Shown here piece by piece: positions 45,676-54,884 of a stretch of 64,000 nt of DNA. This DNA is from Polaromonas sp. (GTDB lineage: Bacteria > Pseudomonadota > Gammaproteobacteria > Burkholderiales > Burkholderiaceae_C): the NCBI RefSeq assembly GCF_030680935.1, contig NZ_JAUXUP010000025.1, positions 1-64,000 of the forward strand. Reading direction: 5' to 3'. The notes beneath the pieces are model-generated. The model did not search any database. It saw only the letters and a program-made list of their open reading frames with translations, and was not told the origin of the DNA. The position numbers were made by a program, and so were the translations under genes. Position 1 is the first letter of the stretch, and every line of letters starts with the position of its first letter.

Positions 45676-46959
45676 ATGGATGCATTGATACTCCTGGGCA
45701 GTTTTGTGCTGCTCATGCTGATTGGCATGCCCGTGGCCTACGCGCTGGGCCTGGCGGCACTCGTGGGCGCCTTATGGATTGACTTGCCGCTGGACGGCGT
45801 GATGATCCAGATCGCCAGCGGGGTCAACAAGTTTTCGCTGCTGGCCATCCCGTGTTTTGTGCTGGCCGGGGCCATCATGGCCGAAGGCGGCATGGCGCGC
45901 CGGCTGGTGGCGTTTGCCGGTGTGCTGGTCGGTTTTGTGCGCGGCGGCCTGTCGCTGGTCAACATCCTGGCGTCCACTTTTTTTGGTGCCATTTCGGGCT
46001 CGTCGGTGGCGGACACCGCCTCCATCGGTTCCGTGCTGATTCCGACCATGGAAAAAGAAGGTTATCCGCGCGACTTTTCCACGGCTGTCACCGTCAGCGG
46101 TTCCGTGCAGGCCATCCTGATTCCGCCCAGCCATAACGCAGTGATCTATTCCATGGCCGCGGGCGGCTCGGTATCGGTCGCGGCGCTGTTCATGGCGGGT
46201 GTGTTCCCCGGCCTGTTGCTGGGCCTGAGCCTGGCGGTGTACTGTCTGTACGTGGCGCGCAAGCGCAACTTTCCCAAGGGCAGGCTCATCCCTTTGCGCG
46301 AGGCACTGCGCATCTGCGGTGATGCCCTGTGGGGCTTGATGACCATGTTCATCATCCTGGGCGGCATCATGTCGGGCGTATTCACGGCCACAGAGTCGGC
46401 GTCCATCGCGGTGGTTTGGGCATTTTTTGTCACCATGTTCATCTACCGGGACTACAAGTGGGGCGACTTGCCCAAGCTCATGCACCGCACCGTCAAGACG
46501 GTGTGTATCGTGATGATCCTGATCGGTTTTGCGGCCAGCTTTGGCTACATCATGACCTTGATGCAGATCCCCATGAAGATCACCACGGCCTTCACCACGC
46601 TGAGCGACAACCGCTACGTGATCCTCGCCATGATCAACATCATGCTGCTGGCGCTGGGCACGCTGATGGACATGGCGCCGCTGATCCTGATCCTCACGCC
46701 CATCCTGCTGCCAGTGGTCAAGGCCATTGGCGTGGACCCGGTGCACTTCGGCATGATCATGATGGTCAACCTGGGCATAGGCCTGATCACACCGCCCGTG
46801 GGCGCGGTGCTGTTTGTGGGCAGCGCGGTGGCCAAGCTGCGCATCGAGCAGGTCGTGCGGGCCATGGGCCCGTTCTTCGTGATCCTGCTGTTTGTGCTGG
46901 TGCTGGTCACCTATGTGCCCGCCATTTCGATGTGGCTGCCGCGCGCGGTGGGCGTCTGA
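45676..46959 (+). CDS. TRAP transporter large permease (DctM), hexuronate operon
   Basis: The 427-aa permease has about twelve helices. Its opening MDALILLGSFVLLMLIGMPV and the motifs GAISGSSVADTAS, PPSHNAVIYSMAAGGS and GIGLITPPVGAVLFVGSAV closely match the permease at 16685-17968, of identical length. The ATG at 45676 directly follows the dctQ stop. A longer frame back to 45580 overlaps dctQ and is rejected. Confidence 0.95.
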   Translation: MDALILLGSFVLLMLIGMPVAYALGLAALVGALWIDLPLDGVMIQIASGVNKFSLLAIPCFVLAGAIMAEGGMARRLVAFAGVLVGFVRGGLSLVNILASTFFGAISGSSVADTASIGSVLIPTMEKEGYPRDFSTAVTVSGSVQAILIPPSHNAVIYSMAAGGSVSVAALFMAGVFPGLLLGLSLAVYCLYVARKRNFPKGRLIPLREALRICGDALWGLMTMFIILGGIMSGVFTATESASIAVVWAFFVTMFIYRDYKWGDLPKLMHRTVKTVCIVMILIGFAASFGYIMTLMQIPMKITTAFTTLSDNRYVILAMINIMLLALGTLMDMAPLILILTPILLPVVKAIGVDPVHFGMIMMVNLGIGLITPPVGAVLFVGSAVAKLRIEQVVRAMGPFFVILLFVLVLVTYVPAISMWLPRAVGV

Positions 46960-46970
46960 AGTTCAAGCGC

Positions 46971-47990
46971 ATGCACGGCACAGCCTCAGGCGAACTGCCC
47001 ACGGTGCTGGTGACTCATCCGGTGCCGCGTCTGGCCATGTACCTGGGTGAGCGTGCGCTGGCGCAATTGCAGCAGGTGGCGCAGGTGCGCCTGAATCCGC
47101 TGGACAACGACCTGGCCGGCGATGCGCTGGTCCGGGCCGCGCAGGGTTGTGATGTTGTTCTGGCCTACCGCCAGACGCCGGTCAGCGCGGCGGTGTTTGG
47201 TGCGCTGCCTCAATTGCGTGCTGTGGTGCGTTGCGCCATGGACATCCGCACCATCGACGTGGCCGCTGCCAGTATGCATGGGGTGCTGGTCACGCAGGCC
47301 AGCGCGGGCTTCATGGCGTCGGTGTCGGAATGGGTGCTGGGCGTGATGATTGATTTAAGCCGTGGCATCAGTGCATCTACCTTGCAATACCAAAGCGGGC
47401 ACGAGGCGAGCGTACGCATGGGGCGCGAGCTGCGCGGTGCCACGCTGGGCGTGATCGGCTACGGCCAGATCAGCCGGTACCTGTGCCCGCTGGCGCTCGC
47501 CCTGGGCATGCGGGTGGTGGTGGCCGATCCGTTGGCGCAAGCAGACCTTGCCGGTATCTCACAGGTCAGCCTGGACGAACTGCTGGTTACCTCCGACCAT
47601 GTGGTGTGCCTGGCGCCCGCCAACGCGGCCACTGAAAACCTCATGAACGCCACAGCGTTCGCCACCATGAAGCAGGGCGCCTTTTTTATCAATGCGTCGC
47701 GCGGCAACCTGGTCGATGAAGCGGCACTGCTGGCCGCGCTGGACGCCGGCCATCTGGCCGGCGCGGCGGTGGATGTGGGCCGCGCGCCCGACCAGATGCC
47801 CTCACCCGCAGTGGCCCGCCACGCCAAGGTAATCGCCACGCCCCATATCGGCGGCCTGACACCTGCGGCCATCGAGCACCAGGCGCTGGAGGCCGTGGCG
47901 CAGACGGTCGCCATTTTGCAGGGCCGCATTCCGCAGGGCGCTGTCAATGCCGCGCAGGCCACACGCATGCAGGAGCGGGCGCAAGCCTGA
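46971..47990 (+). CDS. D-2-hydroxyacid dehydrogenase family protein
   Basis: The 339-aa protein has the NAD motif LGVIGYGQISRYL (about 153-165, where the third Gly is Ser), NASRGNLVDE with the catalytic Arg (about 242-251) and TPHIGG with the catalytic His. The usual DVFexEP segment with the catalytic Glu reads DVGRAPDQMPSP here, so that residue is altered. It follows dctM by 11 bases. It may reduce or oxidise a hydroxyacid intermediate such as glycerate, hydroxypyruvate or a keto-aldarate. Confidence 0.9.
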   Translation: MHGTASGELPTVLVTHPVPRLAMYLGERALAQLQQVAQVRLNPLDNDLAGDALVRAAQGCDVVLAYRQTPVSAAVFGALPQLRAVVRCAMDIRTIDVAAASMHGVLVTQASAGFMASVSEWVLGVMIDLSRGISASTLQYQSGHEASVRMGRELRGATLGVIGYGQISRYLCPLALALGMRVVVADPLAQADLAGISQVSLDELLVTSDHVVCLAPANAATENLMNATAFATMKQGAFFINASRGNLVDEAALLAALDAGHLAGAAVDVGRAPDQMPSPAVARHAKVIATPHIGGLTPAAIEHQALEAVAQTVAILQGRIPQGAVNAAQATRMQERAQA

Positions 47991-47994
47991 AGCC

Positions 47995-48813
47995 ATGGAC
48001 GCCCTGACTTCCTCGCTGTGCGACTGCCATGTGCATGTTTTTGACCCGGCCTTCCCGCTGGCCCCGGGGGCCAGCTATGTGCCGCCGGTGGCCAGGGTGG
48101 AGAGCCTCATGGCCATGCACCGGTCGCTGGGTATCGGTCGGGTGGTCGTGGTGCAGTCCACGGTGTATGGTTTTGACAATCGCTGCACCATGGCTGCGGT
48201 GGCGGCCATCACAGAGCTGGGCAGCGCGGCCCGCGCTGTCGTGACGGTGCACGCTGCAGCCGCCGACGACGAGCTGCAGGCCCTGCACTCCGGCGGCGCG
48301 CGCGGTGTGCGCTTCATGATGGCCGGCGGCGGCGTTCTGCCCTGGGAGGCACTGGAGTCCGTCGCAGCCCGCATCCAGCCGCTGGGCTGGCATATCAACC
48401 TGCAACTGAACGGCTGCGAGCTGCCCCAGCACCTGGACCGACTGGCGCGCCTGCCTACTCCGCTGGTGATCGACCACATCGGCAAATTCATGCCACCGCC
48501 CGTGACGGACGCCGAGACGTTTGGCGCCTTGCGCACGCTGATGGACAGCGGGCGCTGCTGGATCAAGCTGTCGGCGCCCTATGAAAGCTCGCGCAGCGGA
48601 CCGCCGGCCTTTGACGACGTGAGCCTGCTGGCCACCGAGCTGGCACGCGCCTACCCCGAGCGTTGCCTGTGGGCCAGCAACTGGCCGCACCCCAACCGCA
48701 ACCCGTTGCCGGATGACGCCGCCATGCTGGACCTGTTGAGTGCGTGGGCGCCCTCGGCCGCGACGCGGCAGCGCATTCTTGTTGACAACGCACAGGCGCT
48801 TTATGGCTTCTGA
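47995..48813 (+). CDS. TIM-barrel lactonase/isomerase, D-galactarolactone isomerase-like
   Basis: The 272-aa amidohydrolase of COG3618 type has [10 protein letters not shown] (HxH, about residues 9-18), [12 protein letters not shown] (about 158-169) and [14 protein letters not shown] with the terminal WPHPN motif. This is the pattern of LigI and of galactarolactone isomerase/cycloisomerase. Between a lactonase and galactarate dehydratase it probably rearranges or hydrolyses galactaro-lactone. It starts 4 bases after the dehydrogenase gene. Confidence 0.88.
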   Translation: MDALTSSLCDCHVHVFDPAFPLAPGASYVPPVARVESLMAMHRSLGIGRVVVVQSTVYGFDNRCTMAAVAAITELGSAARAVVTVHAAAADDELQALHSGGARGVRFMMAGGGVLPWEALESVAARIQPLGWHINLQLNGCELPQHLDRLARLPTPLVIDHIGKFMPPPVTDAETFGALRTLMDSGRCWIKLSAPYESSRSGPPAFDDVSLLATELARAYPERCLWASNWPHPNRNPLPDDAAMLDLLSAWAPSAATRQRILVDNAQALYGF

Positions 48814-50371
48814 ACCCAGGGCGCCTTTGTGCATCCGCATGCACGCGGCCGACAACGTGGCCATCGTGGCCAATGACGGCGGCCTGGGTGCAGGCACTGT
48901 GCTGCCCGATGGCCTGACGCTGCGCGACAAGGTGCCCCAGGGCCACAAGGTGGCGCTTGCCGACATTGCCCAGGGAAAGGCCGTGCGGCGCTACAACGTG
49001 GTCATAGGCCACGCCGCCAAAGACATCCCCGCCGGCAGCTGGGTGCATGAGCGCTTGCTGCAAATGCCCGCAGCCCGCTCGCTGGACGGCTTGCCCATCG
49101 CCACCGTCAAGCCGCCTGCCATGGCGCCGCTGGAGGGCTATACCTTCGACGGTTACCGCAATGCCGACGGCACGGTGGGCACCCGCAACATCCTGGCCAT
49201 CACCACCACGGTGCAATGTGTGGCCGGTGTGGTCGACTTCGCCGTCAAACGCATCAAGGCCGAGCTGCTGCCGAAATTTCCCAACGTCGACGATGTGGTG
49301 GGCCTCGAACACACTTATGGCTGCGGTGTCGCCATTGACGCGCCCGACGCCATCATCCCCATCCGCACCCTGCGCAACATCAGCCTGAACCCCAACTTCG
49401 GCGGTGAGGTTTTGGTGGTCAGCCTGGGCTGCGAGAAGCTGCAGCCCGAGCGGCTGCTGCCACCGGGCAGTTTTGCGATTGTGGATGAGCGCCAGAGCGC
49501 CGATGCCGCACTCGACGTGGTCTGCCTGCAGGCAGACAAACATGTGGGCTTCATGTCCATGATTGATTCCATTCTTGAGGCGGCGCTGCCGCACCTGGAG
49601 CGGCTCAATGCCCGGCGCCGCGAGCCAGTGCCCGCCAGCGCGCTGGTGGTCGGTGTGCAGTGCGGTGGCAGCGACGCGTTTTCGGGCGTCACCGCCAACC
49701 CTGCCGTTGGCTTTTGTACCGACCTGCTGGTACGTGCCGGCGCCACCGTGATGTTTTCTGAAACCACCGAGGTGCGTGACGGCATTGACCAGTTGACATC
49801 ACGCGCGAGCACGCCCGAGGTGGCCGAGGCCATGATCCGCGAGATGGCCTGGTACGACGCTTACCTGAAAAAAGGCCTGGTGGACCGCAGCGCCAACACC
49901 ACGCCCGGCAACAAGCAGGGCGGTTTGTCCAACATTGTTGAAAAAGCCATGGGGTCCATCGTCAAGTCGGGCAGCGCGCCCATCAGCGGTGTGTTGGCCC
50001 CTGGTGAAAAGCTCCAGCAAAAAGGCCTGATCTACGCGGCCACGCCGGCCAGCGACTTCATCTGCGGCACGCTGCAACTCGCAGCCGGCATGAATCTGCA
50101 CGTGTTCACCACCGGCCGCGGCACGCCTTATGGTCTGGCTGCGGTGCCGGTCATCAAGGTGGCCACACGCACCGACCTGGCCACACGCTGGCACGACCTG
50201 ATGGACATCAACGCCGGCCGCATTGCCGATGGTGAAGCCAGCATCGCCGACGTGGGCTGGGAGATGTTTCACCTGATGCTCGAAGTAGCCAGCGGCCGCA
50301 AAAAAACCTGGGCTGAACACTGGAAGATACACAACGCGCTGGTGCTGTTCAACCCCGCCCCCATTACCTGA
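48803..50371 (+). CDS. garD: Galactarate/altronate dehydratase family protein (UxaA/GarD)
   Basis: The protein is 522 aa. It has an N-terminal SAF-like domain ([19 protein letters not shown] on) and a large C-terminal domain with [37 protein letters not shown] and the late PVIKVATRT. These match iron-dependent UxaA/GarD dehydratases. It dehydrates galactarate to 5-keto-4-deoxyglucarate. It overlaps the isomerase gene by 11 bases; an ATG at 48839 could be used instead. The aldolase and reductase genes that follow support galactarate rather than altronate as substrate. Confidence 0.9.
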   Translation: MASEPRAPLCIRMHAADNVAIVANDGGLGAGTVLPDGLTLRDKVPQGHKVALADIAQGKAVRRYNVVIGHAAKDIPAGSWVHERLLQMPAARSLDGLPIATVKPPAMAPLEGYTFDGYRNADGTVGTRNILAITTTVQCVAGVVDFAVKRIKAELLPKFPNVDDVVGLEHTYGCGVAIDAPDAIIPIRTLRNISLNPNFGGEVLVVSLGCEKLQPERLLPPGSFAIVDERQSADAALDVVCLQADKHVGFMSMIDSILEAALPHLERLNARRREPVPASALVVGVQCGGSDAFSGVTANPAVGFCTDLLVRAGATVMFSETTEVRDGIDQLTSRASTPEVAEAMIREMAWYDAYLKKGLVDRSANTTPGNKQGGLSNIVEKAMGSIVKSGSAPISGVLAPGEKLQQKGLIYAATPASDFICGTLQLAAGMNLHVFTTGRGTPYGLAAVPVIKVATRTDLATRWHDLMDINAGRIADGEASIADVGWEMFHLMLEVASGRKKTWAEHWKIHNALVLFNPAPIT

Positions 50372-50389
50372 CGCCTCAGAAGACCAACC

Positions 50390-51172
50390 ATGACCCACGC
50401 CACCCCTTACCAATCCTTCCCCAACAGTTTCAAGCGCGATTTGCTGGCCGGCAAAAAGCTGATTGGCTGCTGGTCCTCGCTGTCCAACGCCATCACCACC
50501 GAGGTGCTGAGCGTCGCCGGTTTTGACTGGATCTTGCTGGACGGTGAACATTCGCCCAACGACGTGACCACCTTCATCCCTCAGCTGATGGCGCTCAAAG
50601 ACAGTGCCAGCGCGCCGGTGGTGCGGCCATCGTCCAACAACGAGGTCGAGATCAAGCGCCTGCTCGACGCCGGTTTTTACAACTTTCTCGTGCCCTTTGT
50701 GGAAAGCGTGGCAGAAGCCAAACGCGCCGTGGCCGCCACGCGTTACCCGCCCCTGGGCATACGCGGCGTGTCGGTGTCGCAGCGCAGCAACCGTTATGGC
50801 ACGGTGCCTGATTACTTCAAGTCCATCAACGACCACATCTGCGTGATGCTGCAAATTGAAAGCCGGGCTGGTGTGGCCGCCGCGCGCGAGATTGCGGCGC
50901 TCGACGGTGTGGACTGCATTTTTGTCGGCCCGTCCGACCTGGCAGCCGGTTTCGGGCATCTGGGCAATGCGAACCACCCCGAAGTACAGGCCGCCATTGC
51001 CGCCGTGTTTGCCGATGCCAAAGCGCATGGCAAACCCACAGGCATCCTGGCGCCGGTAGAAGCCGACGCGCGCCGCTACATGGAGATGGGCGCCACCTTT
51101 GTCGGTGTCGGCAGTGACCTGGGCGTTTTCCGCGCCGCCACGCAGGCCTTGCACGACAAATACCGCAACTGA
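50390..51172 (+). CDS. garL: 2-Dehydro-3-deoxyglucarate aldolase (HpcH/HpaI family)
   Basis: The 260-aa class II aldolase has [13 protein letters not shown] (about 45-57, metal/base site), LIVPF-like [16 protein letters not shown] with VRPSS before it, [23 protein letters not shown] with the metal-ligand Glu, and [11 protein letters not shown]. It splits 5-keto-4-deoxyglucarate into pyruvate and tartronate semialdehyde. Its place between garD and the tartronate semialdehyde reductase gene supports the GarL assignment. Confidence 0.93.
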   Translation: MTHATPYQSFPNSFKRDLLAGKKLIGCWSSLSNAITTEVLSVAGFDWILLDGEHSPNDVTTFIPQLMALKDSASAPVVRPSSNNEVEIKRLLDAGFYNFLVPFVESVAEAKRAVAATRYPPLGIRGVSVSQRSNRYGTVPDYFKSINDHICVMLQIESRAGVAAAREIAALDGVDCIFVGPSDLAAGFGHLGNANHPEVQAAIAAVFADAKAHGKPTGILAPVEADARRYMEMGATFVGVGSDLGVFRAATQALHDKYRN

Positions 51173-51210
51173 TACCGCACCTGATTTTTTAGCAACACGA
51201 AAGACAAGAC

Positions 51211-52098
51211 ATGAGCAAGCTGGGTTTTATCGGTCTGGGCATCATGGGTGCACCCATGGCCGCGCACCTCATCAAGGCGGGGCACGAGGTTTTCTTGAGC
51301 ACCCGCAGCAAGGTGCCTGCCGACCTGCTGACCGGCAAGGCCGTCGCCTGCGCCTCGGCGCAAGAGGTGGCTGAAAAGGCCGACATCATTTTCATGATGC
51401 TGCCCGACACCCCCGATGTGGCCAAGGTGTTGTTTGGCGACAAAGGTGTTTCAGCCGGTTTGTCAAAGGGAAAAACCGTGGTCGACATGAGCTCGATCTC
51501 GCCCATGGACACCAAGGACTTTGCCAAAAAGATCAACGCCCTGGGCTGCGATTACCTCGACGCGCCGGTCTCCGGCGGTGAGGTCGGCGCCAAGGCCGCC
51601 AGCCTGACCATCATGATCGGCGGGCCCGATGCCGCGTTTGAGCGCGTCAAGCCGCTGTTTGAGCTGATGGGCAAAAACATCACCCTGGTCGGCGGCAACG
51701 GCGACGGCCAGACCTGCAAGGTGGCGAATCAGATCATCGTTGCCCTCAACATCGCCGCCGTCGGTGAAGCCCTGCTGTTCGCCAGCAAGGCCGGCGCCGA
51801 CCCGGCCAAGGTGCGCCAGGCACTTATGGGCGGTTTTGCCGCTTCGCGCATTCTGGAAGTGCACGGCGAACGCATGATCAAGCGCACTTTCAACCCGGGT
51901 TTCCGCATCGGCCTGCACCAGAAAGACCTGGGCCTGGCCCTGGCCGGCGCGCGCAGCCTGGGCGTGGCCTTGCCGCAAACCGCCAGCGCGGCGCAATTGA
52001 TGCAGGTCTGCAGCGCCAACGGCATGCAGGACCTGGACCACTCGGCCCTGGTGCGTGCACTGGAGCTGATGGCTGGTCACGAAGTCGCCAAAGCATAA
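51211..52098 (+). CDS. garR: 2-Hydroxy-3-oxopropionate (tartronate semialdehyde) reductase
   Basis: The 295-aa beta-hydroxyacid dehydrogenase has the N-terminal dinucleotide site LGFIGLGIMGAPMAAHL (about 3-19), DAPVSGGEVGAKAASLTIM with substrate-binding residues (about 116-134), and the catalytic Lys in GQTCKVANQ (about 171). It reduces tartronate semialdehyde to D-glycerate. It follows the aldolase by 38 bases. Confidence 0.95.
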   Translation: MSKLGFIGLGIMGAPMAAHLIKAGHEVFLSTRSKVPADLLTGKAVACASAQEVAEKADIIFMMLPDTPDVAKVLFGDKGVSAGLSKGKTVVDMSSISPMDTKDFAKKINALGCDYLDAPVSGGEVGAKAASLTIMIGGPDAAFERVKPLFELMGKNITLVGGNGDGQTCKVANQIIVALNIAAVGEALLFASKAGADPAKVRQALMGGFAASRILEVHGERMIKRTFNPGFRIGLHQKDLGLALAGARSLGVALPQTASAAQLMQVCSANGMQDLDHSALVRALELMAGHEVAKA

Positions 52099-52135
52099 GC
52101 AGAGCCATTTTCAAAACAAATTCAGGAGACAAACC

Positions 52136-53113
52136 ATGACCATCAACCGCCGCAAGGTTCTCGCATCATCCGTGGCCCTGGGCCTGGCCGCTGCTTCCGG
52201 CGTTCAGGCGCAACCCGCGGCCTGGCCGTCTAAACCGATCCGCCTGATCGTGCCTTACCCGCCGGGCGGCTCGTCCGACATCATTGGCCGCTCCATCAGT
52301 CAGGCGCTGTCAGAGGCGCTCAAGCAGCCCGTGATTGTGGAGAACCGCGCCGGTGCCAACGGCAACCTCGGCGCCGATCTGGTCGCCAAGTCCGCACCCG
52401 ACGGCTACACCCTGCTGCTGTGCGACACCGGCGCGCTGGCCATCAGCCCCTCGGTCTACACCAAGCTGCCCTTTGACCCGAGCAAAGACTTGCGCGGCGT
52501 CACCATGCTGGCCTATTCGCCGCACTTGCTGGTGGTGCACCCCTCGGTGCCCGCCAACAACCTCAAAGAGCTGGTGGCGCTGTCGCAAACCAAGCCGCTC
52601 AACTTTGCCGTGACCGCCATGGGCAGCGCGCCGCACCTGGCCGGTGTGGCCGTCGAGCGCGCCAGCAATGCCAAGTGGCAGTACATCCCCTACAAGGGCG
52701 GCTCGCAGGCCATCAACGACACCGTGGCCGGCCAGACCCAGGTGCTGATGAACGGCATGCTGGCAACGCTTCCGTTTGTGCAAAGCGGCCAGCTGAAGAT
52801 TCTGGGTGTGTCCAAAGCCACACGCATGCCGCTGATCGGCAATGTGCCTACCCTGCAAGAGCAAGGCATCACCGGTTTTGAGTCCGGCACCTGGCAAGGT
52901 GTGCTGGTGGCCGCCGGCACGCCGCAGCCCATCGTGAACCGCCTGAACACCGAGCTGATCAAAATCATCCGCAGCCCCGACATCCGAGCCCGCCTGAGCG
53001 GGCAGGGCGCCGAAGTGTCCACCATGTCACCGGCCGAGCAGGACGCCTTTTTCAACAACGAGCGCAAGCGCTGGGCCTCTGTGGTGGCTGCCGCCGGCAT
53101 CAAGCTGGACTGA
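52136..53113 (+). CDS. Bug/TctC-family periplasmic substrate-binding protein, hexuronate operon
   Basis: The 325-aa precursor starts MTINRRKVLASSVALGLAAA (Tat-like RRK), with VPYPPGGSSDIIGRSISQAL, VENRAGANGNLGADLV and YKGGSQAINDTVAGQTQVL. It is the last gene of the operon, with CAGGAGACAAACC before the ATG. It adds a second receptor beside the TRAP DctP; no permease of its own is present. It is followed at once by an interspersed repeat and the AbiE cassette. Confidence 0.93.
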   Translation: MTINRRKVLASSVALGLAAASGVQAQPAAWPSKPIRLIVPYPPGGSSDIIGRSISQALSEALKQPVIVENRAGANGNLGADLVAKSAPDGYTLLLCDTGALAISPSVYTKLPFDPSKDLRGVTMLAYSPHLLVVHPSVPANNLKELVALSQTKPLNFAVTAMGSAPHLAGVAVERASNAKWQYIPYKGGSQAINDTVAGQTQVLMNGMLATLPFVQSGQLKILGVSKATRMPLIGNVPTLQEQGITGFESGTWQGVLVAAGTPQPIVNRLNTELIKIIRSPDIRARLSGQGAEVSTMSPAEQDAFFNNERKRWASVVAAAGIKLD

Positions 53114-53119
53114 CAATCT

Positions 53120-53176
53120 GCTATTGATTCAGGAGCTGCTTACGCCTGTCGCTAAAGGGCCGCAGGCCAATTTGGC
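53120..53176 (+). repeat. Interspersed repeat, left flank of the AbiE cassette
   Basis: The 57-bp copy starts GCTATTGATTCAGGAGCTGC. It matches the copy at 54796-54852 in the same orientation and without gaps, at about 50 of 57 positions. Confidence 0.85.
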
Positions 53177-53244
53177 TTCTAAACTCCGCCTATTGGCCGA
53201 AGATTGAGTGAGTTTGCATTTCATACGGCCAATTTGAGACGGCG

Positions 53245-53294
53245 ATGTTCCATTTATTCGTCAAATGTTTGCAATCGACGAATAAATGGAACAT
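53245..53294. promoter_or_regulatory. Perfect 18-bp inverted repeat, probable AbiEi operator
   Basis: ATGTTCCATTTATTCGTC (53245-53262) and its exact reverse complement (53277-53294) flank a 14-base spacer, ending 10 bases before the antitoxin ATG. AbiEi proteins are known to repress their own operon by binding inverted repeats in the promoter, so this is the likely site. Confidence 0.8.
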
Positions 53295-53304
53295 ACTGCA
53301 CACC

Positions 53305-53910
53305 ATGCGCGCCGACACCCACACCCAACGCATCCTCGATCTGGCTCGCCAGAAGGGCATGCTGCGACCGGGCGATCTCCGGGACGTCGGCGTTGCGCGT
53401 GTGGTGCTGACCCGGCTCATGGCGAGTGGCCAGCTTGAAAAGGTGGGGCGAGGCCTTTACCAGCTGCCGGGAAGCAACAAGTCGGAGCATGAAACCCTTG
53501 CCACGATTGCTGCAAAGGTGCCACAGGCGGTGTTTTGCCTGCTATCGGCCCTGCAGTTTCATGGGCTGACCACCCAACTGCCCCGCCAGGTATGGATCGC
53601 CATGCCACGCGGTAGCCATGCCCCCAGGATCGACTACCCACCTGTGAAGATGGTCCAGTTCACCGGCGACGCCTATTCAGAGGGCATCGAAGTCTTTGAG
53701 CGTGATCGGGTTCCGCTGCGGGTGTACAGCGTGGCGAAAACCGTGGCCGACTGCTTCAAGCACCGCAACAAGATTGGCCTGGACGTGGCGCTTGAGGCCC
53801 TGCGTGATGCACGGGCACAGCAAAAAGCATCTGCCGACGCACTCTGGCATTTCGCCAAGATTTGCCGCGTGGCCAATGTGATGCGGCCTTACCTGGAGGC
53901 CATCGAGTGA
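53305..53910 (+). CDS. AbiEi family antitoxin (type IV toxin-antitoxin, autorepressor)
   Basis: From the ATG at 53305 the protein is 201 aa. The N-terminal winged helix (ILDLARQKGMLRPGDLRDVG, then LTRLMASGQLEKVGRGLYQL) is followed by the AbiEi_4-type C-terminal domain with LLSALQFHGLTTQLP and VYSVAKTVADCFKHRNKIG. It represses the operon and counters the AbiEii toxin. The frame opens at 53245, but that would start inside the palindromic operator. The gene's GTGA junction overlaps the toxin start. Confidence 0.9.
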   Translation: MRADTHTQRILDLARQKGMLRPGDLRDVGVARVVLTRLMASGQLEKVGRGLYQLPGSNKSEHETLATIAAKVPQAVFCLLSALQFHGLTTQLPRQVWIAMPRGSHAPRIDYPPVKMVQFTGDAYSEGIEVFERDRVPLRVYSVAKTVADCFKHRNKIGLDVALEALRDARAQQKASADALWHFAKICRVANVMRPYLEAIE

Positions 53911-54779
53911 GCCAGAGCGCCAGTCAAAACCTGGCTGCTTCGGTGCGTGCGCGCCTGCTGAACCGGGCAAAGGCTGAACAGTCAGACTTCAATGGCATGT
54001 TGGTTCGTTACGCACTGGAGCGTCTGCTGTACCGCTTGAGCCAGTCCAGCCACGCCGAGCGCTTCCTGCTCAAAGGCGCCATGTTGTTCACGCTCTGGTA
54101 CGACATGCCGCACCGGCCCACACGCGACGTTGACTTGCTGGGCTTTGGCGCCAGCGATCTGGCGTCCATCACGCAGACTTTCAGTGACATTGCATCGGTT
54201 GCCGTCGAAGACGGTATCCGCTTTGACCCGGCCAGCGTCATTGCACAAGCGACTCGAAAAGAAGCCGGCTACGCCGGAGTTCGTGTTTTCATCTCTGGTG
54301 AACTGGCTGGAGCCAGGGTGAAGGCGCAGGTTGATATTGGCTTTGGTGATGCAGTCACGCCCGGCCCGGTGCCGGCAAGGTATCCGGTGCTGCTTGACGA
54401 CTTTCCGGCCCCAACGCTGCAAACCTACCCGGTCTACACCGTCATTGCCGAAAAACTCCATGCCATCGCTTTGCTGGGCATGACCAACAGCCGGCTCAAG
54501 GACTACCTGGACCTGTCCGTGCTGCTGGAGCGAGAGACGCTGGACTCGGCCATCCTGGCTACAGCCATTGCTGCCACCTTCAGGCGCCGCGCCATGCCCG
54601 TTCCGGCGGCGCTGCCCATTGGGCTCAGCGACGAGTTTGCCAACGATGCATCCCGCCAGGCACTCTGGCGCGCCTTCCTGAACAAGAACCAGTTGAAGCC
54701 CGTGCCACTGCAAGAGCTGGTGACTGCCTTGCGAGTCAAGCTACAGCCCGCCTTGCAACAGGCGACTCTGGTCGCCTGA
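53907..54779 (+). CDS. AbiEii family nucleotidyltransferase toxin
   Basis: The protein is 290 aa from the GTG that overlaps the antitoxin stop (GTGA). Motifs of the AbiEii/MNT fold are present: LLKGAMLFTLWYD (about 55-67), the DxD metal pair in RPTRDVDLLGFG (about 72-83) and the late K-x-R-KDYLDLSVLLE block (VIAEKLHAIALLGMTNSRLK, in part). The toxin blocks growth, and such pairs cause abortive infection or stabilise DNA. AbiEii-type toxins have been described as GTP-binding or tRNA-modifying transferases. Both genes lie between direct repeat copies. Confidence 0.92.
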   Translation: MSQSASQNLAASVRARLLNRAKAEQSDFNGMLVRYALERLLYRLSQSSHAERFLLKGAMLFTLWYDMPHRPTRDVDLLGFGASDLASITQTFSDIASVAVEDGIRFDPASVIAQATRKEAGYAGVRVFISGELAGARVKAQVDIGFGDAVTPGPVPARYPVLLDDFPAPTLQTYPVYTVIAEKLHAIALLGMTNSRLKDYLDLSVLLERETLDSAILATAIAATFRRRAMPVPAALPIGLSDEFANDASRQALWRAFLNKNQLKPVPLQELVTALRVKLQPALQQATLVA

Positions 54780-54795
54780 GTTTTTATGCAAATCC

Positions 54796-54852
54796 GCTAT
54801 TGATTCAGGAGCTGCTTACGCCCGTCGCCAAAGGGCTGCAGCCTGATTTGGC
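54796..54852 (+). repeat. Interspersed repeat, right flank of the AbiE cassette
   Basis: It matches the copy at 53120-53176 in the same orientation. Together the two frame about 1.6 kb containing only the AbiE operon and its operator. Confidence 0.85.
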
Positions 54853-54884
54853 ATGCAATCCGCGCGCTGGCGGTGCGCAGCGGC

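Noticed and set aside
53114..54860. CRISPR-like array around AbiE
   Set aside because: Only two repeat copies 1.7 kb apart with genes between them; no spacers or cas genes occur anywhere in the window.
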